From positions 42,458,329 through 42,522,328 of the forward strand of contig NW_023601212.1 of the NCBI RefSeq assembly GCF_014898055.3: a stretch of DNA of 64,000 bases, in the 5' to 3' direction. The first letter of the stretch is position 1. Each line of letters opens with the position of its first letter. Below the pieces are notes generated by a model. The model saw only the letters and a program-made list of their open reading frames with translations, was not told the DNA's origin and made no database searches. The position numbers were made by a program, and so were the translations under genes. This DNA is from Talpa occidentalis (Eukaryota; Chordata; Mammalia; Eulipotyphla; Talpidae). This document shows positions 24,847 through 37,387 of this stretch, in pieces.

Positions 24847-25117
24847 GGCCTCCCTGGTGGCACAGGCTGTTGAGCACTGCACTGTGAAGCTGTCTGCAGC
24901 CTCTGCAGGGCAGGTTTGATCCCAGCCTGCTGCGAGAATCCCATACGACGAAGCAGACCTCTCCTGTCTCGCCCGCTGCTCCCCTCGGCAGTGTATTTCA
25001 TCAGTCTTCCTGTTCTGTTCCCCACTCTGTCTCCAATGAATCCTCTCACCCTCCCACACATCTGGCCTGTACCATGGTTCTTGTATAAAAATAAATAAAT
25101 CTTAAAAAAAAAAAAAA
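24847..25117 (+). mobile_element. tRNA-derived SINE
   Basis: Full head, body and A tail. The target duplication CAGCCCTTGGAG is exact at 24835-24846 and 25118-25129. Confidence 0.92.
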
Positions 25118-25129
25118 CAGCCCTTGGAG

Positions 25130-26097
25130 CTGCTCCAGCAATGTAAAGACTCAACACAGAGTGGAGCAATCAAATGGCCCAAGAGTGTCATTCTTGCTTC
25201 CTTCCTCACACAAGTGAGATAAACAGACAGTGAGGCAATTCCGCTCAGCATCTATGGTGAGGGAAGCTGAACAAGTCCAGGAGGGCTAACACCTGGCGGT
25301 GGAGAGACACAGCCGGACATTCTGTCCTGAGGCAGGTGTTGCATTCTGCTCACCACAATAAAGACCATGACACCTAACCAGCCTCTAAAGGCTGACTTAT
25401 AAATCAGCTGCCTGTTTCTTGGCAGGGGCATGAGGAAATCAAACAAGGTGGTTTTGGGGAAATAAGGCAAAGGAAAACTTCAGGAAAGTCTGGAAGATCC
25501 ACAATATAGTTGGGATCAAGTTCCCCTGGATGGAATTTGTTGGGTGGTGCCAGTTCTGAAAAGCAGTCTGGCCACTTGCCCCCATCCAGAAGTCAACAGA
25601 AACCACACCTGTGGAGGGCAAAGGTTGTGTCTCATTCATTGACCAAGAGAAGGGGACCCCAAGAACGTCACTAAGAAGCAGTACGGGAGCCTTCAGGGAG
25701 AGGAAGCAGAATTTTTCTCCAGATTCAGGTGTCCACTTAGCCAATGTGCAATGAGCCACCAGGGCAGGGCTGCTGAGCGGCCCTTCATCTTCCAAGGCAC
25801 ATGGTTGTGGAACCGCCACTGACGGAGGCCGACTGGAGGCTCTAGCCACCCAACTGCAGCCTCTCTGAATCAACTAAGGGTACAGTTATTAGTCAGTGAG
25901 AGGAAACTATAAGCAACCCGAGGGGGTTTGGGAAACAACACCCACTCTTAGTAAAGCTTTCATCTGCAGCTACTCCCTCAGGGTTCCAGGAATAGCTGAT
26001 TCCTGGGCCCATTAGCCTAGGGATGATGCTGGTCCCCTGGATGCTCCATTAGCCATTGGCTTTCCTTGACCCTCCCCTCACCTATGCAAACTCTCCT
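25130..26097. other. Intergenic, nothing recognised
   Basis: No exon. A caataaagacc phrase at about 25358 could be a poly(A) signal of an old LTR, but I see no boundaries. Confidence 0.3.
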
Positions 26098-27085
26098 TGC
26101 TTTTTTTTTGGGGGGGGGGGAGGTGTAACATTATCTTACAACATTTTATAGATTTCAGCTGTACAGTCTCACTCCTCAACCCACACTACACCCTTCACCA
26201 AATGTCCAGTCGCCATCTGTCACCAACCAATCTGCCCCCTCTGCCTAATGTCTCTTCCTTCCTTCCTCTTGGCAACCACCATTCTGGTATCAGAATCTGA
26301 ATTTCCTTTGTTCATTTTGTCCCTTATATTCCACAAATGAGTGAAATTACACCAGTTTTGGTTTTTTTCTTTTTAACTTATTTTACCTGTTTCATCCACA
26401 TTGTCCCAAATAGCAAAATTTCATCCTTTTACATAGCTGAGTAGTATTCCATTGTATAATATACTACATCTTCTTTATTCATTCAAGTGTCATTGGGCAC
26501 TTGGGTTGTTTCCACATATTGGCTATTGAGAATATCCCTGCAATGAACAGGGGGGTGTATAACTCTTTTCAAGTCCATGTTTTCATATTCTTCAAGTAAA
26601 TACCCAGAAGTGTTTTTACTGGATCATGTAGTAGTTCTATTTTTAATCTTTTGAAGAATCTCCAAACTGTCTCCTTCTCCCCCATTAGCTGCACAAATTT
26701 ATATTTCCACCGGCAGTGTACAAAGATTCCTTTTTCAATACACCATCACCAACACTTACTTACTTTGATAATAGTCATTCTAGCTGGTGTGAAGTGAAAT
26801 CTCATTGTAGTTTTGATTTGCACCTCCCTAATGATAAGCAATGTAGAACATATTTTCATGTATTAATTGGCTAACTGTTTATCTTCTTTGGTGAAAAACC
26901 TGTTTAAACCTTCTGCCCATTTTTAAATCAGGTTGTATGTTTTTTGTTGTTGAATTGTACATATTTTGGGTATTAACCCTTTGTCTGATATATGGCTTGC
27001 AAATATCTTCTCCCATTCAGTTGGATACATTTTTATTTTAATGATGGTTTCTTTCACTGTGCAGAAACTCTTCAGTAAGAAACTC
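26098..27085 (-). mobile_element. Old L1 3' fragment
   Basis: It starts with a T tract and a G run (the antisense A tail and 3'-UTR end). It then continues through the reverse of the ORF2 C-terminus (gagtagtattccattgtata, atatcttctcccattcagtt). The translation is broken throughout. Confidence 0.8.
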
Positions 27086-27294
27086 TTTGCTTCTCTTGGC
27101 AAATAGCTACCTCTCAAACTGCCTTCATTTACCCCATCTGAGCTCCCTGCCAGGACCCAACTGTTACATCCATGATGAGATAGGACAGACAACTTAGCAA
27201 ACTTTGCAAAAGCACCAAAAATTCTGAATAATTCCACTCTACATCTGTTATGAAAGGCAGGAAAGGAAAAAATTGCTCTTATATTTTCTGACAT

Positions 27295-27560
27295 TTTAAT
27301 TTTTTACTGTTTTGTTGGTACATACATCACTGTATACATTTAAGTTATACAATGTAATGATTTGACTACTTTATTGTGAAGCAATTACCACAATAAGTTT
27401 AGTTAGCATCCATCACCTCAGATACTATAAAAAGTGAAAGCAAAAAAAGAAAGATGTTCTTTGTGAGGAGAACTCTTAAGATCTTACTGCTTTCCTATAT
27501 ACCATATAGTAGTGTTAGCTATAACCATCGTCTTGATCATTACTTACCTCTATTATCATT
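27295..27560. mobile_element. Possible older L1 3'-UTR fragment
   Basis: Contains taccacaataagtttagtta and catccatcacctc, phrases I associate with old L1M-type 3' ends. Orientation and limits are uncertain. Confidence 0.4.
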
Positions 27561-27931
27561 TATCTCTTTTAATTCAATTTTTATTTAGAACCTACATCTT
27601 TGTTTTGAGACTGGTATGAACAAAACTAAAATACAACTTTTATTAACATAAAAGTTGGGAAAATACAGGAAAATGTAGTCATATTAAATATTAATGTATT
27701 TGCAACAGAATTATTATCTCAGTCATTTCATGAAAGCAAATTCTGGACCAAAAAAAGGATATATTTATTTTTATTTTATAGGGGTAGTTAAATACTTAAT
27801 TTAACATATAAAGACAATGATTTATAATAATGCCTGCCAGAAACAGGCAATGTCATGAGAAATGTTACTTTTATTTCAAAATTTTTAATAAAATTAAAAT
27901 GGTTAAAGAATTTCCTGAGATTGATCAGTTG

Positions 27932-28210
27932 GGGCTTCCCTGGTGGCACAGGAGTTAAGACGCAACCTATGAAGCTGTCTGCAGCCTCTGCAGCACGAGT
28001 TCGATCCCCTGGAGAGCCAGGGAGCAACCCACATGGCACAGCAGACCTCTCCTGACTCACCCGCTGTCCCCCTCAGCAGTGTACTTCGGTCAATCTGCCT
28101 GTTCTGTTCCCCTACTCCTTCTCTGGTAAATCCTCTCACACATACACCCCACACCTCTGGGCTGTACCCCAGCTCTTGTATGCATAAATAAATAAATCTT
28201 TTAAAAAATA
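27932..28210 (+). mobile_element. tRNA-derived SINE
   Basis: Head ggcttccctggtggcacagg, B box gttcgatcccc, AAAT tail. The near-exact target duplication is AGATTGATCAGTTG (27918-27931) and AGATTGATCGGTTG (28211-28224). Confidence 0.92.
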
Positions 28211-28224
28211 AGATTGATCGGTTG

Positions 28225-30969
28225 TACTGCAAATAAAAAACAGTTTATTCAAAAGAGCCCTTTCTGTTATTTTTCAAAAAGACCTGCCATTTACAGGTAA
28301 CTACTATTTTATTGATCAATTGTTCAAACTGGTATCAATTCACATCTCAGTTTTACTTCGATGTACATATATTTTCTCTTTCCAGGAGATTATCTAGTCT
28401 CAATACCAAAACACATTCATTAAAGGAATTTTAAATTGAAAATCCTTTATGTGATCTTGGTTCTTACTTTTATTCCACCTTATTTTACTTTCTTGTATTA
28501 TTTGTCCTTCCTCCTCATCACCAAAAGTCTGTTCCCATCAGCCACCTTGCACTAAGGCCCATGGTGAAGGTGAAATCCAGTGACAGCTGTGGCCATGCCC
28601 ATCCCTGCTTAATGCAGGGGTCAAATGTTTCCCTGGGGATGGGACACACACTGGTCAGGCCACCTAGATCTGCCTGCAGAGATTCACCTTTACTCTCACA
28701 TTGGAAACATGGTCTTTCTTCAGTTCCTTGGAGAAAGGTTTTATTTGCAAAGTTGTCTCTTTTTATCATCTGGAGGATTTTCACATAAATAACCTATCCT
28801 CATACTTATTTCATTGTCCCTTGTGGATGGTTTACTTTTTTCCTTTTCAGTATCATTTTCCCCAACCTCCCCTTACCTACATGCACTGATGGTTCTGAAT
28901 TACTTATGAGTTCTGCTGGGTCTACAGAAGAAAAGAATTTCAACACAGCATGACCACTAAATAAAAGTTGCTTCCACTTCTGCCTATCTGTGATACTTTA
29001 AGTCCCAGTGCAGATTTTAACTTTTGGCATATTGTCTTGAATTCTTTGTTTTCATACGTCCCTTCTTCTTGAAATGAGTAATAAAAATCATTCTTCCTGA
29101 AATGACTGGCCATATCTCTATCATCTACATAAGCTTCTAATTTATGCTTCTCAGGGGTTGGATCTCTGCATCAATGGTACCAAGTACATGCTGTTTTGGT
29201 TTTGCCTTTTTGTCTGTATTTCTTCACAGCAGTTTGTCCGCTTGAGAAAATTCCTCTTCCCAGCTATTTTTTCTCACTTGAACTTGGGGCTAAATCAATT
29301 TTAATTTCTATTCCTGGACTTGATCAGGTTCTGACACTAGTTCTTATTTCTTTACTGCAAGTAAGCTTTTTAAGTCCATCCTAGAGAACTATTTCATTCT
29401 GCTTTTAGGTGGAGTTGCAAGCTGTGTAGTGCATGTGAACTTATTCAGTTCTGTTGAGAAACTTTGAATAAATTCTGGGTTAATGATTAATAATGAGTGT
29501 CCAAGTACAGATGGAACTCAAAGCTGCCGTTAAACTCTGCCAAGCAGGGAGAATGGGTTTGAGGTAGACCTTGAATCACATCAGATAAAAAAATGATAAG
29601 GCTCACGCTGGAGTAGATGAATTATCTGTAAAAAGTAATAGGGCTAACCCTCCAAAGAACTCTGAACCTTGTGCTACCCAGAGTTGAAACAAAACCTTGC
29701 ATACAGAAGCCATCTATCTAAATCTGTTCTTCACTAAGCCCAAGGCTCAACTCAGTATAAATCCATTGGAATGACTCCAGATTCTTGAATGAGACCTAAA
29801 GCTTTTCTCACAAGGCTAGTAAAAGTTCAACTGTTTGCTCCTCTATCTTCCAAATGTACATTGCATTATTTTAGGGTTATTTAGTTTGCATTTCCTTCAT
29901 AATTTCAAAGCTCTTATGATGGCACAACCAAACGGAATCACTCCCCCTAACAGCCAGGAAGATACAATCCACTGGGTTTTAAACAAATGAACAAACTAGT
30001 AAAGGCAAATGCTATTGACACCTCCCAATCTTAGGGGTTGGCTAGGAGCCAAGTGTTGGTAGGTGCCCATGTTCCTGTAATGAAAGTTGCCCTGCAGAGA
30101 GGGTACTCAGCTCAAGCAGCTCAATCAAGTTGACACCCTCCTGTAACGGGAATGTGTGGCAGGATAGTAAGTAGTGAGTCAAGTCAGCGTCCAGCTGAGG
30201 GTCAGGAAGTCTCAGGGAAGTTGCCCAGCTTGGAACCCCCTGGACAGCCTCTCGAACTTTGCTAATTACTTGATCTGGTAGGTAATTATATGATGCCTGT
30301 ATAGCATTTTAAAGTATAATTACTAACATATGTAATTATGTTATATTTTTAAAAGAAACAGCTTTGTTGTGTCTGTCATTTAGAGAGATCAATACACATG
30401 ACCTGGAGAAGCCAGAAGGCCACATGATTAAGTAACAGACTACAGGTATCATGGTGGAAATCAGGATCAGTTGTATGAATTTGGGAAAATCTCTTCTCTA
30501 TGCCTCCATTTTCTTGCTGAAAATTGAAGGGTAATAAATAGGTTGTGAAAATCAAAAGAGTTAAAATGAATAAAGTGCTTATAGCAACACTCCCTGACAT
30601 ACATCAGCTCCAAGTATTTGTTTGACATTATTTCTCTTATTTTATGACAGACTAAGGACATGAGAGCCAAGAGCCTTAGGTCACACACATATCAGGGGCC
30701 TTGCTAGGTGTGAATCCCCTCCCAATCATTCCTTCTGCCCTTAATGCAGAGAGGAGGCTCCCAGGGAAGGAGAAAACACTAGACTTAATCAGGAGTCCCA
30801 TGTTCAAAATTGGGCTTTTCTACTCTCCAACTGTGTTGGGTAAGTGGTGTCTCTCTCTGAGCTTCACATTCCTCCTTGGTTAAAAAGAAAGGGAGGCAGG
30901 AGGCAAATAGGCCTGAGTGGATAGGAAGAGTGAATCTACATGTGTATCTTACTTTGCATTCCCCAGCAG
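28225..30969. other. Intergenic, no gene recognised
   Basis: AT-rich sequence without convincing exons or young repeats. 30410-30700 and 30700-30870 have MIR/L2-like wording. I see nothing else I can support. Confidence 0.3.
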
Positions 30970-30971
30970 TA

Positions 30972-31050
30972 CTGGGTTATCAGAAAAGTCATATATGTAT
31001 TTTTTCTATTTTCTATACAAAAATGTGTCATGACTTTTCTGACAACCCAA
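30972..31050. mobile_element. Mariner-type MITE, 79 bp
   Basis: The two ends form a near-perfect inverted repeat of about 23 bp: CTGGGTTATCAGAAAAGTCA at the left and the complement of TTGGGTTGTCAGAAAAGTCA at the right. A short A/T-rich loop separates them, and TA dinucleotides flank the element (30970-30971 and 31051-31052). Size, ends and TA duplication fit a nonautonomous Tc1/mariner element. Confidence 0.8.
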
Positions 31051-31429
31051 TAGATCCTGAAGCAAGGATTCAAGTGCACCTAATTTATTTGGAGGTGACC
31101 CTGAGACAAGACTTCAACTGCAAATTCTTTCTTGGCATGATGATCCTATAAATATCAATAGGGCAATAAGGAAAGTGATACAGGAATGGAAGACAAGGCA
31201 GCAGGGGCCGGTACTTTATCAAGGAAGATCCCACTCAGACAGTTGAGAACCTCTGAGAGACACCAGACACCATGCAACCACCAGTCATTAGCCAGGCTGC
31301 TTCCAAGGGCATTATTGCTCTGGAATGTCCTATCTAATGAGGTCTGGAAATAGGGAGGATCCTCCAACACCAATAGCTACAAAGAGCTTGGTACAGACTG
31401 TTAGAGTAGTTTAGTACCTTCAAGATAAA

Positions 31430-31820
31430 CACATTCACACTTTTACACATTATGCATATGCACCCATAATGCACACAGTCACACACATTTGTGTGTACAA
31501 TCACACACATATACACAGTAGCATGCATGGTCACATGCATACATGCAAACATACACATAACACATACAGCCACGGGCACACAAAATTGTTAATTTACATC
31601 AAAATATGCATATATGTGCATGCTCACACTAACATGCACCCACATGGGCATATAATTACATGCACACTCACATTCCCATGCACAATCATGCATGTGCAGA
31701 CATTTACATGTGCACATAGTTGCATATATACACCCACACATATTCACTTAAATACTGTTCTGTGCGCACACCTTCACACACGTTAACAGCCAGGTGCACA
31801 AATATACACATACACATGGA
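31430..31820. repeat. Degenerate CA/CATG-rich simple repeat
   Basis: Alternating cacaca, tatac and catgc motifs over about 390 bp. The open frames here (His/Thr-rich on the plus strand, Cys/Met-rich on the minus) are artefacts of the repeat. Confidence 0.8.
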
Positions 31821-31859
31821 ATTAACTGAAATAATTAAGACCAAATTCCTAGAATTTGT

Positions 31860-33858
31860 TGTGCCAAAAATATGCAGCAGATAAAACCTCTAATACATGC
31901 AGAAGGAATGAGACCCCACAATACATTAAAAGCATCAGGACTGGGTATGTCTTGAGAATCACACACAAAGGTGCAGCAGAATTCCTGGCCCCCATGTCTG
32001 TAGAGGAATCTCAAGATTCTGATAGAAGTAGGAGAGGCACCTCCCACCCATCCCCAGATGGCCAGACAGCTGGAAAAGCACCTATACTAGCCTCCAGATG
32101 AGCACCACAAAGGCCTGCAACCCTGGCCATGGACTCAGCTGGCCCTGGACAACAACCAGCTAGAAGACTGCCCATGTGAGCCTCTTAGTTAGCCTCCCTG
32201 CTGCCCCAACTGGAAGATCACCCTGAGGAGCTACAAAGAGATCCCAACACCACCCCAAACTCCACAAAAGCCCTAGCTGCCAAGTCCACCAACCAATAAA
32301 TGCCTAGAACAGTGGAGAGAAGGACCTATACACACACAAAAAATCTCCAACTTCAATAGAGCAAATCCAAAGCAAACAGTGAGGAGAAAGAAAAATACAA
32401 ATAGCCAAGCAAGTCCTCAAGGGAACAATACATCACAAGGAGAAAGCAAAACTCCAGAACCAAACCATAAAGATATAGAAGAGCTTTTTTAACTATCACA
32501 GAATTCAAAATTTCCATGATTAAGGAAATTAAAGACTTAGAACAATACAAGGAAAACACAGAAAAGCAAATGAATGCTGTGAGAAACACAATCAAGGAAC
32601 AGAAAATCAAAATTGAAACCTTAAACAAGAAAGTAACAAAGTTAGAGGATGTAGAAAGATCAACTGAAGAGAGGAAAAATTCTGCAGAAAGCAAAAGAAA
32701 TAGAATAAGCCAAATAGAAAAGCAAATCAGCGACCTCTAAGATGAGAAAGAGGAAAGAAACAAACTAGAAAAATAGAAATACAAAAGGAAAAAAAATGAA
32801 GCAAGACTTCAAGAATTTTCTGACACCACGAGGAAAGGAAATATCACTATAAGAAGCATAAGCATGCCAGAAGAAGAAGAGAGAAGGAAACTGGAAAAAA
32901 TATTTTAAGAAATAATGGAAAAAAACTTCCCAAACTTGAAGAAGGAATAGAATATAGAAAAACAGGAAATTTGAAAAATACCAAGCTACATAGAGAACAG
33001 GAAAACTACAGCAAGACATGTATTAGAAAACTTCCAAGAGTCCAGGAAAGGTAAAAAATAATGAAGCAGGCAAGGGGGAAAATAACTGATAACCTACAAA
33101 GGAGTCCCAATTAAGCTAAATCACACTTCTCTGAGGAAACACTGCAAGAGTGGAATGACATATTCAAAATAATCCAAAATAAAAAACTTCCAGCCAAGAA
33201 TATTCCATCCTGCAAAAGTCTCCTTCAGATACAATGAAGAAATAAAGACATTCTCCCTAAGAATCTTATGGAGTTTGCAAGCACTAAAATCCCCTCCAAG
33301 AAATATTAAAAGGTGCTTTAGTATTGAAATGGAAGAGAGAAATAAATACAAACAACTGAACAAACAAAATAGAACCACAAGACAAAAGGGGGAAAGGGCA
33401 GTAGCAATGGAATGAACTCACCGATTAAAAGACACAGAATATCTAGTTAGATTAGGAAATATAATCCAATATTCTACTGTCTCCAAGAAACACACCTGAG
33501 TTCCAAAGATAAACATATACTGAAAGCAGAGCATCCAAAAGAAGGCAGCGACAGTCATATATATCATATAACATAAACTGCCAGCTTAAAAGGTAGCACG
33601 AGACAAGGATAAACACTATATAAAGATTAAGAGAACAATACAACAAGAAAACTTAAAAATCATCAATATATACTTACCAAACAAAGAAGCACCAAAATAC
33701 ATGAGGCAATTACTATCAAATCTGAAACCAAACACTGGGAAAAACAGATATGAGGTTGGAGAATTTAAGACCCCACTCTCACCAATGGACAGGTCAACAA
33801 ACAAAAAATTAACAAAGACACAATCACCCTAAACAAAGAACTAGACCAAATGAGTTGT

Positions 33859-33919
<61 letters not shown>

Positions 33920-34745
33920 ACACTGCACTCCAAAAAAGCCAAATATGCATTTTTCTCAAAAGCACATGGGTCATTCTCCAAGACTGACCACACTCATGAA
34001 GACTGAAATCGTATCAAGTATCTTCTCTGATCATAAAGGCACTGAACAAAAAGTTAATACAAGAAGAAAAAAAGAAAATACTCTAATACATGGAAACTGA
34101 ACAACACACTGCTGTGCAACCGCTTGATTAATGAGGAAGTCAAAGCAGAAATCAAAAAATATCTTGAGACAAATGAGAATGAGAACCCAAACATTCAGAA
34201 CATATGGGGCACAGCAAAAGCAGTACTAAAGGGGAAGTATATAGCAATAAAAGCCCACATCAAAAAACTAGAAAGAGCCAAAATAAATAACTTTGCCACC
34301 CCTCTCGATAAATGAGAAAAAGAACAAAAAAATCCTAGGTATCTACCCAAAGACACAAAAACACTATTTCGAAAGGAAACCTGAATTCCCACGTTTATAG
34401 CAACACTGCTTACAGTAGCCAAGATGTGAAAACATCCTAAGTGCCTCAAGACAGAAAAGCGGATCATGAAGATGTGGTGTTACATGCACAATGTAATACT
34501 ACTCAGCTGATCAAAAAAGATAAACCCATGCCATTTGCAGCAACATGTATGGAATTTCAAGGGATTATCCTAAGTGAAAATTAGGATAAAGATAAACCAG
34601 GAGAAAGATAAATATCAGATAGTTTCACTTATATGTGGAATCCGGAGAAATTAAACAAAGAATCAGACAAAGATGAACCTTAAAACCAACCCTTAAAAGC
34701 TGACCATAGATCTGAAGCATCAAGGAGAGGAGGGGACAAAGAGAC
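31860..34745 (+). mobile_element. Old L1 with ORF1, endonuclease part and internally deleted 3' end
   Basis: 31860-32340 resembles an L1 5' UTR. 32480-33380 is a decayed ORF1 (coiled-coil-like Lys/Glu-rich frame at 32516-32740). 33400-34315 is the decayed endonuclease/linker part of ORF2. At about 34320 the text jumps to the ORF2 C-terminus and 3' end, so most of the reverse transcriptase is missing. Stops are frequent. Confidence 0.65.
33860..33911. repeat. (AT)n microsatellite
   Basis: About 26 AT dinucleotides, expanded inside the old L1 ORF2 remnant. Confidence 0.95.
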
Positions 34746-35510
34746 ACCCCGCTGGTTGGGCAAAATCTTTGCACTCCATATAACTGATAAGGGACTGATC
34801 ACAATGATATACAAAGAACTACACAACTCAACAAAAACAAAGTAAATGATCCAGTCAAGAAATGGGCAGAAGAACTTAAAAGACATTTCTCCAAAGAGGA
34901 AATGCAAATAGCCAACAGGCGTATGAAAAAATGTTCAACATCCCTCATAATCAGGAAAATGCAAACCAAAATCACATTGAGATATACTACCTTACACCAG
35001 GGAGAATGGCACATATCAAAAAAAAAAAAAACTAACAGCAACAAATGTTGGCGAGGATGTGGAGAAAAAGGAACTCTCCTACACTGCTGGTGGGAATGCA
35101 AACAAGTCCAACCACTATGGAAAGCTGTCTAGAGGTTTCTCATTCATTTTTCTACTAAAAATGAAGCTACCATATGACCCAGCAATTCCACTCCTAGGGA
35201 TCTACCCAAAGGACACAAAAACGTTGATTCAAAAGAACACCTGCACCCCTATGTTTATTGCAGCACTATTTGTAATAGGTAAAACGTGAAAACAACACAA
35301 AGGTCCCAAAATAGATGACTGGATCAAGAAGATGTGGTACATATACACAATGGAATACTATTCAGCAATCAAAAAAGATTAACTCCATAAACTCATGCCA
35401 TTCACAGCAACGTGGATGGAGCTAGAAGGAATTATGCTAGGTGAAATAAGTCAGAAGGAAAAAGAAAAATATATGGTTTCACTTATAGGAGGAATATAGG
35501 GGAAGCAAAT
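34746..35510 (+). mobile_element. Older L1 3' end, left part (target of a later L1)
   Basis: The C-terminal ORF2 remnant (frames at 34902-35132 and 35059-35289) runs to 35510 and is cut by the L1 at 35526-41036. It resumes at 41052 with its 3' UTR. The two halves join through a 15-bp target duplication. Confidence 0.8.
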
Positions 35511-35525
35511 AAGACATTAGGGGAA

Positions 35526-36290
35526 GACCGGGCGTGCAGGGGAGCGCGTCGCCGGCACCGGCATTTTGCAGCAGGGACCCTTCTTGCTGGAGACTGTGTG
35601 AACCCAGCAGAAGGCTCACCAAGGAGACAGAGGTTAAGCTGGAAGGCTTACCCACACCGGGCACCTTCTAGCCTGCAGTTCCAGCCCAGAGGGGAGCAGC
35701 ACCCACCGCTGGGGCAGACCGGGCGTGCAGGGGAGCTCGTTCCCGCATCGCCATTTTGCAGCAGGGATCTTTCTTGCTGGAGACTGTGTGAACCAGCAGA
35801 AGGCTCACCAAGGAGACAGAGGTAAGCTGGGAGGCTTGCCCATGCTGGGCGCCTTCTAGCCTGCAGTTCCAGCCCAGAGGGGAGCAGCACCCACCGCTGG
35901 GGCAGACCGGGCGTGCAGGGGAGCGCGTCGCCGGCACCGGCATTTTGCAGCAGGGACCCTTCTTGCTGGAGACTGTGTGAACCCAGCAGAAGGCTCACCG
36001 AGGAGACAGAGGTTAAGCTGGGAGGCTTGCCCACACCGGGCACCTTCTAGCCTGCAGTTCCAGCCCAGAGGGGAGCAGCACCCACCGCTGGGGCAGACCG
36101 GGCGTGCAGGGGAGCGCGTCCCTGGCACCGGCATTTTGCAGCAGGGACCCTTCTTGCTGGAGACTGTGTGAACCCAGCAGAAGGCTCACCGAGGAGACAG
36201 AGCAGGGACCTGTCTTTGCTGGAGACTTGTGAACCCAGCAGAAGTTCCCCAGAGGAGCCAGTGGTGAGCTGGGAAGGTCGCCCAAGATGC
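35526..36290 (+). repeat. Tandem ~190-bp units upstream of L1 ORF1
   Basis: Units beginning gaccgggcgtgcagggga start at 35526, 35717, 35905 and 36096 (spacing 191, 188 and 191). Each contains cattttgcagcagggac, gagactgtgtgaacc and a GC-rich half with gcccagaggggagcagcacc. A shortened fifth copy runs from about 36200 to the ORF1 start. Copies are nearly identical. Confidence 0.92.
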
Positions 36291-37320
36291 CGGCCAGTAC
36301 CAGCAACACAGTGTCACAAGGAATACGGCAAATTAGAAAACAGGCAGTAGGGAGTAGAAAAACAACATGCAACCCAGCAACTCCTCAGCAAAATAGCACA
36401 CCACAAAAAGAAAACCATCTACCAGATTGCAACGACAGTAACTTGGAAGAACTTCTGAGCCTTCCAGATAGAGAATTTAAAATTGCTGTGATTAAAAAAC
36501 TGACAGAAGTCATAAAGGAAAACAATGATAAGGGGAAAATAATTAATGACCAGAAGAATGAAATTGAGTCCCTAAAGAGGGAAGTAAAAGAAATGCAGGA
36601 GATCAAAGAATTAATGGAGACGCTAAAGAACTCTGGGAAAAGCAGTGAAAGCAGAATAGATGAAATGGAAGAATGAATAAGTACTCTTGAAGACACAGAA
36701 ATAAAAAGAACTAAAACAGAACAAGAAGAAAGGAAGGAGAAGTAGAAGGAAAAGGCCGAAGAAAGACTTCGGGAAATATCTGACTCCATGAGGAAAGGAA
36801 AATATAAGAGTTATAGGAATCCCAGAAGGAGAGGAGAGAGATGTAGGAACAGAGAAAATATGCATGGATATAATTGAAGAGAACTTCCCAAACACTAAGA
36901 AGGATCTGAAAATTGATATACAAGAAGCAAGAAGAACACCAAACTTCCATGACGAAAGGAAAAAATACAGCAAGACACATAATAGTAAAGCTCCCAAGAA
37001 TCCAAGACAAAGAAAAAATAATGAAACTAACAAGAGGGAAGAAACAGATAACATTCAAAGGGAAACCAATCAGACTCACATCAGACTTCTCTGAAGAAAC
37101 ACTACGGGCAAGGAGAGAGTGGAGGGACATAGTCAACAGACTCCAAGAAAACAGATGCCAACCAAGAATACTCTATCCCGCAAAGCTCTCCTTCCTCTTT
37201 GAAGAAAGAATATGGACCTTCCCAGACAAACAGAAACTCCGGAATTTCATTGCGACTAAACCCCCACTCCAAAAAATACTACAAGGAGTCCTAAGCCAGA
37301 ACCTCAGAGGGACGAATAAC
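36287..37320 (+). pseudogene. L1 ORF1 (RNA-binding protein), disrupted
   Basis: It corresponds to ORF1p: N-terminal tail, coiled coil (ESLKREVKEMQEIKELMETL), RRM and C-terminal domain. Frames at 36287-36676 and 36913-37365 belong to it. In-frame stops at 36674-36676 and about 36743, plus a frameshift near 36790, separate them. ORF1p would coat L1 RNA as a trimer; this copy cannot make it. Confidence 0.85.
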
Positions 37321-37387
37321 AACAAAAGAAGGCCAAAGAAAGTTATTAAAAGAATAAATAAATAAAATCAAAGGAAAGACAAACACA

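Noticed and set aside
26923..27294. 123-codon minus-strand frame
   Set aside because: Its C-terminal part is L1 ORF2 remnant and the N-terminal part is unrelated read-in.
31334..31786. Cys/Met-rich and His/Thr-rich open frames
   Set aside because: They arise from the CA/CATG simple repeat and have no codon bias or homology.
33765..33974. Open frame with a (Tyr-Ile)n stretch
   Set aside because: Product of the (AT)n microsatellite in an old L1.
35648..36134. Overlapping Ala/Gly/Pro-rich frames on both strands
   Set aside because: They repeat with the ~190-bp L1 units and are GC-rich chance frames.
35526..36290. CRISPR-like or satellite array
   Set aside because: Units are long, contiguous without spacers, and form part of an L1 with its own target duplication.
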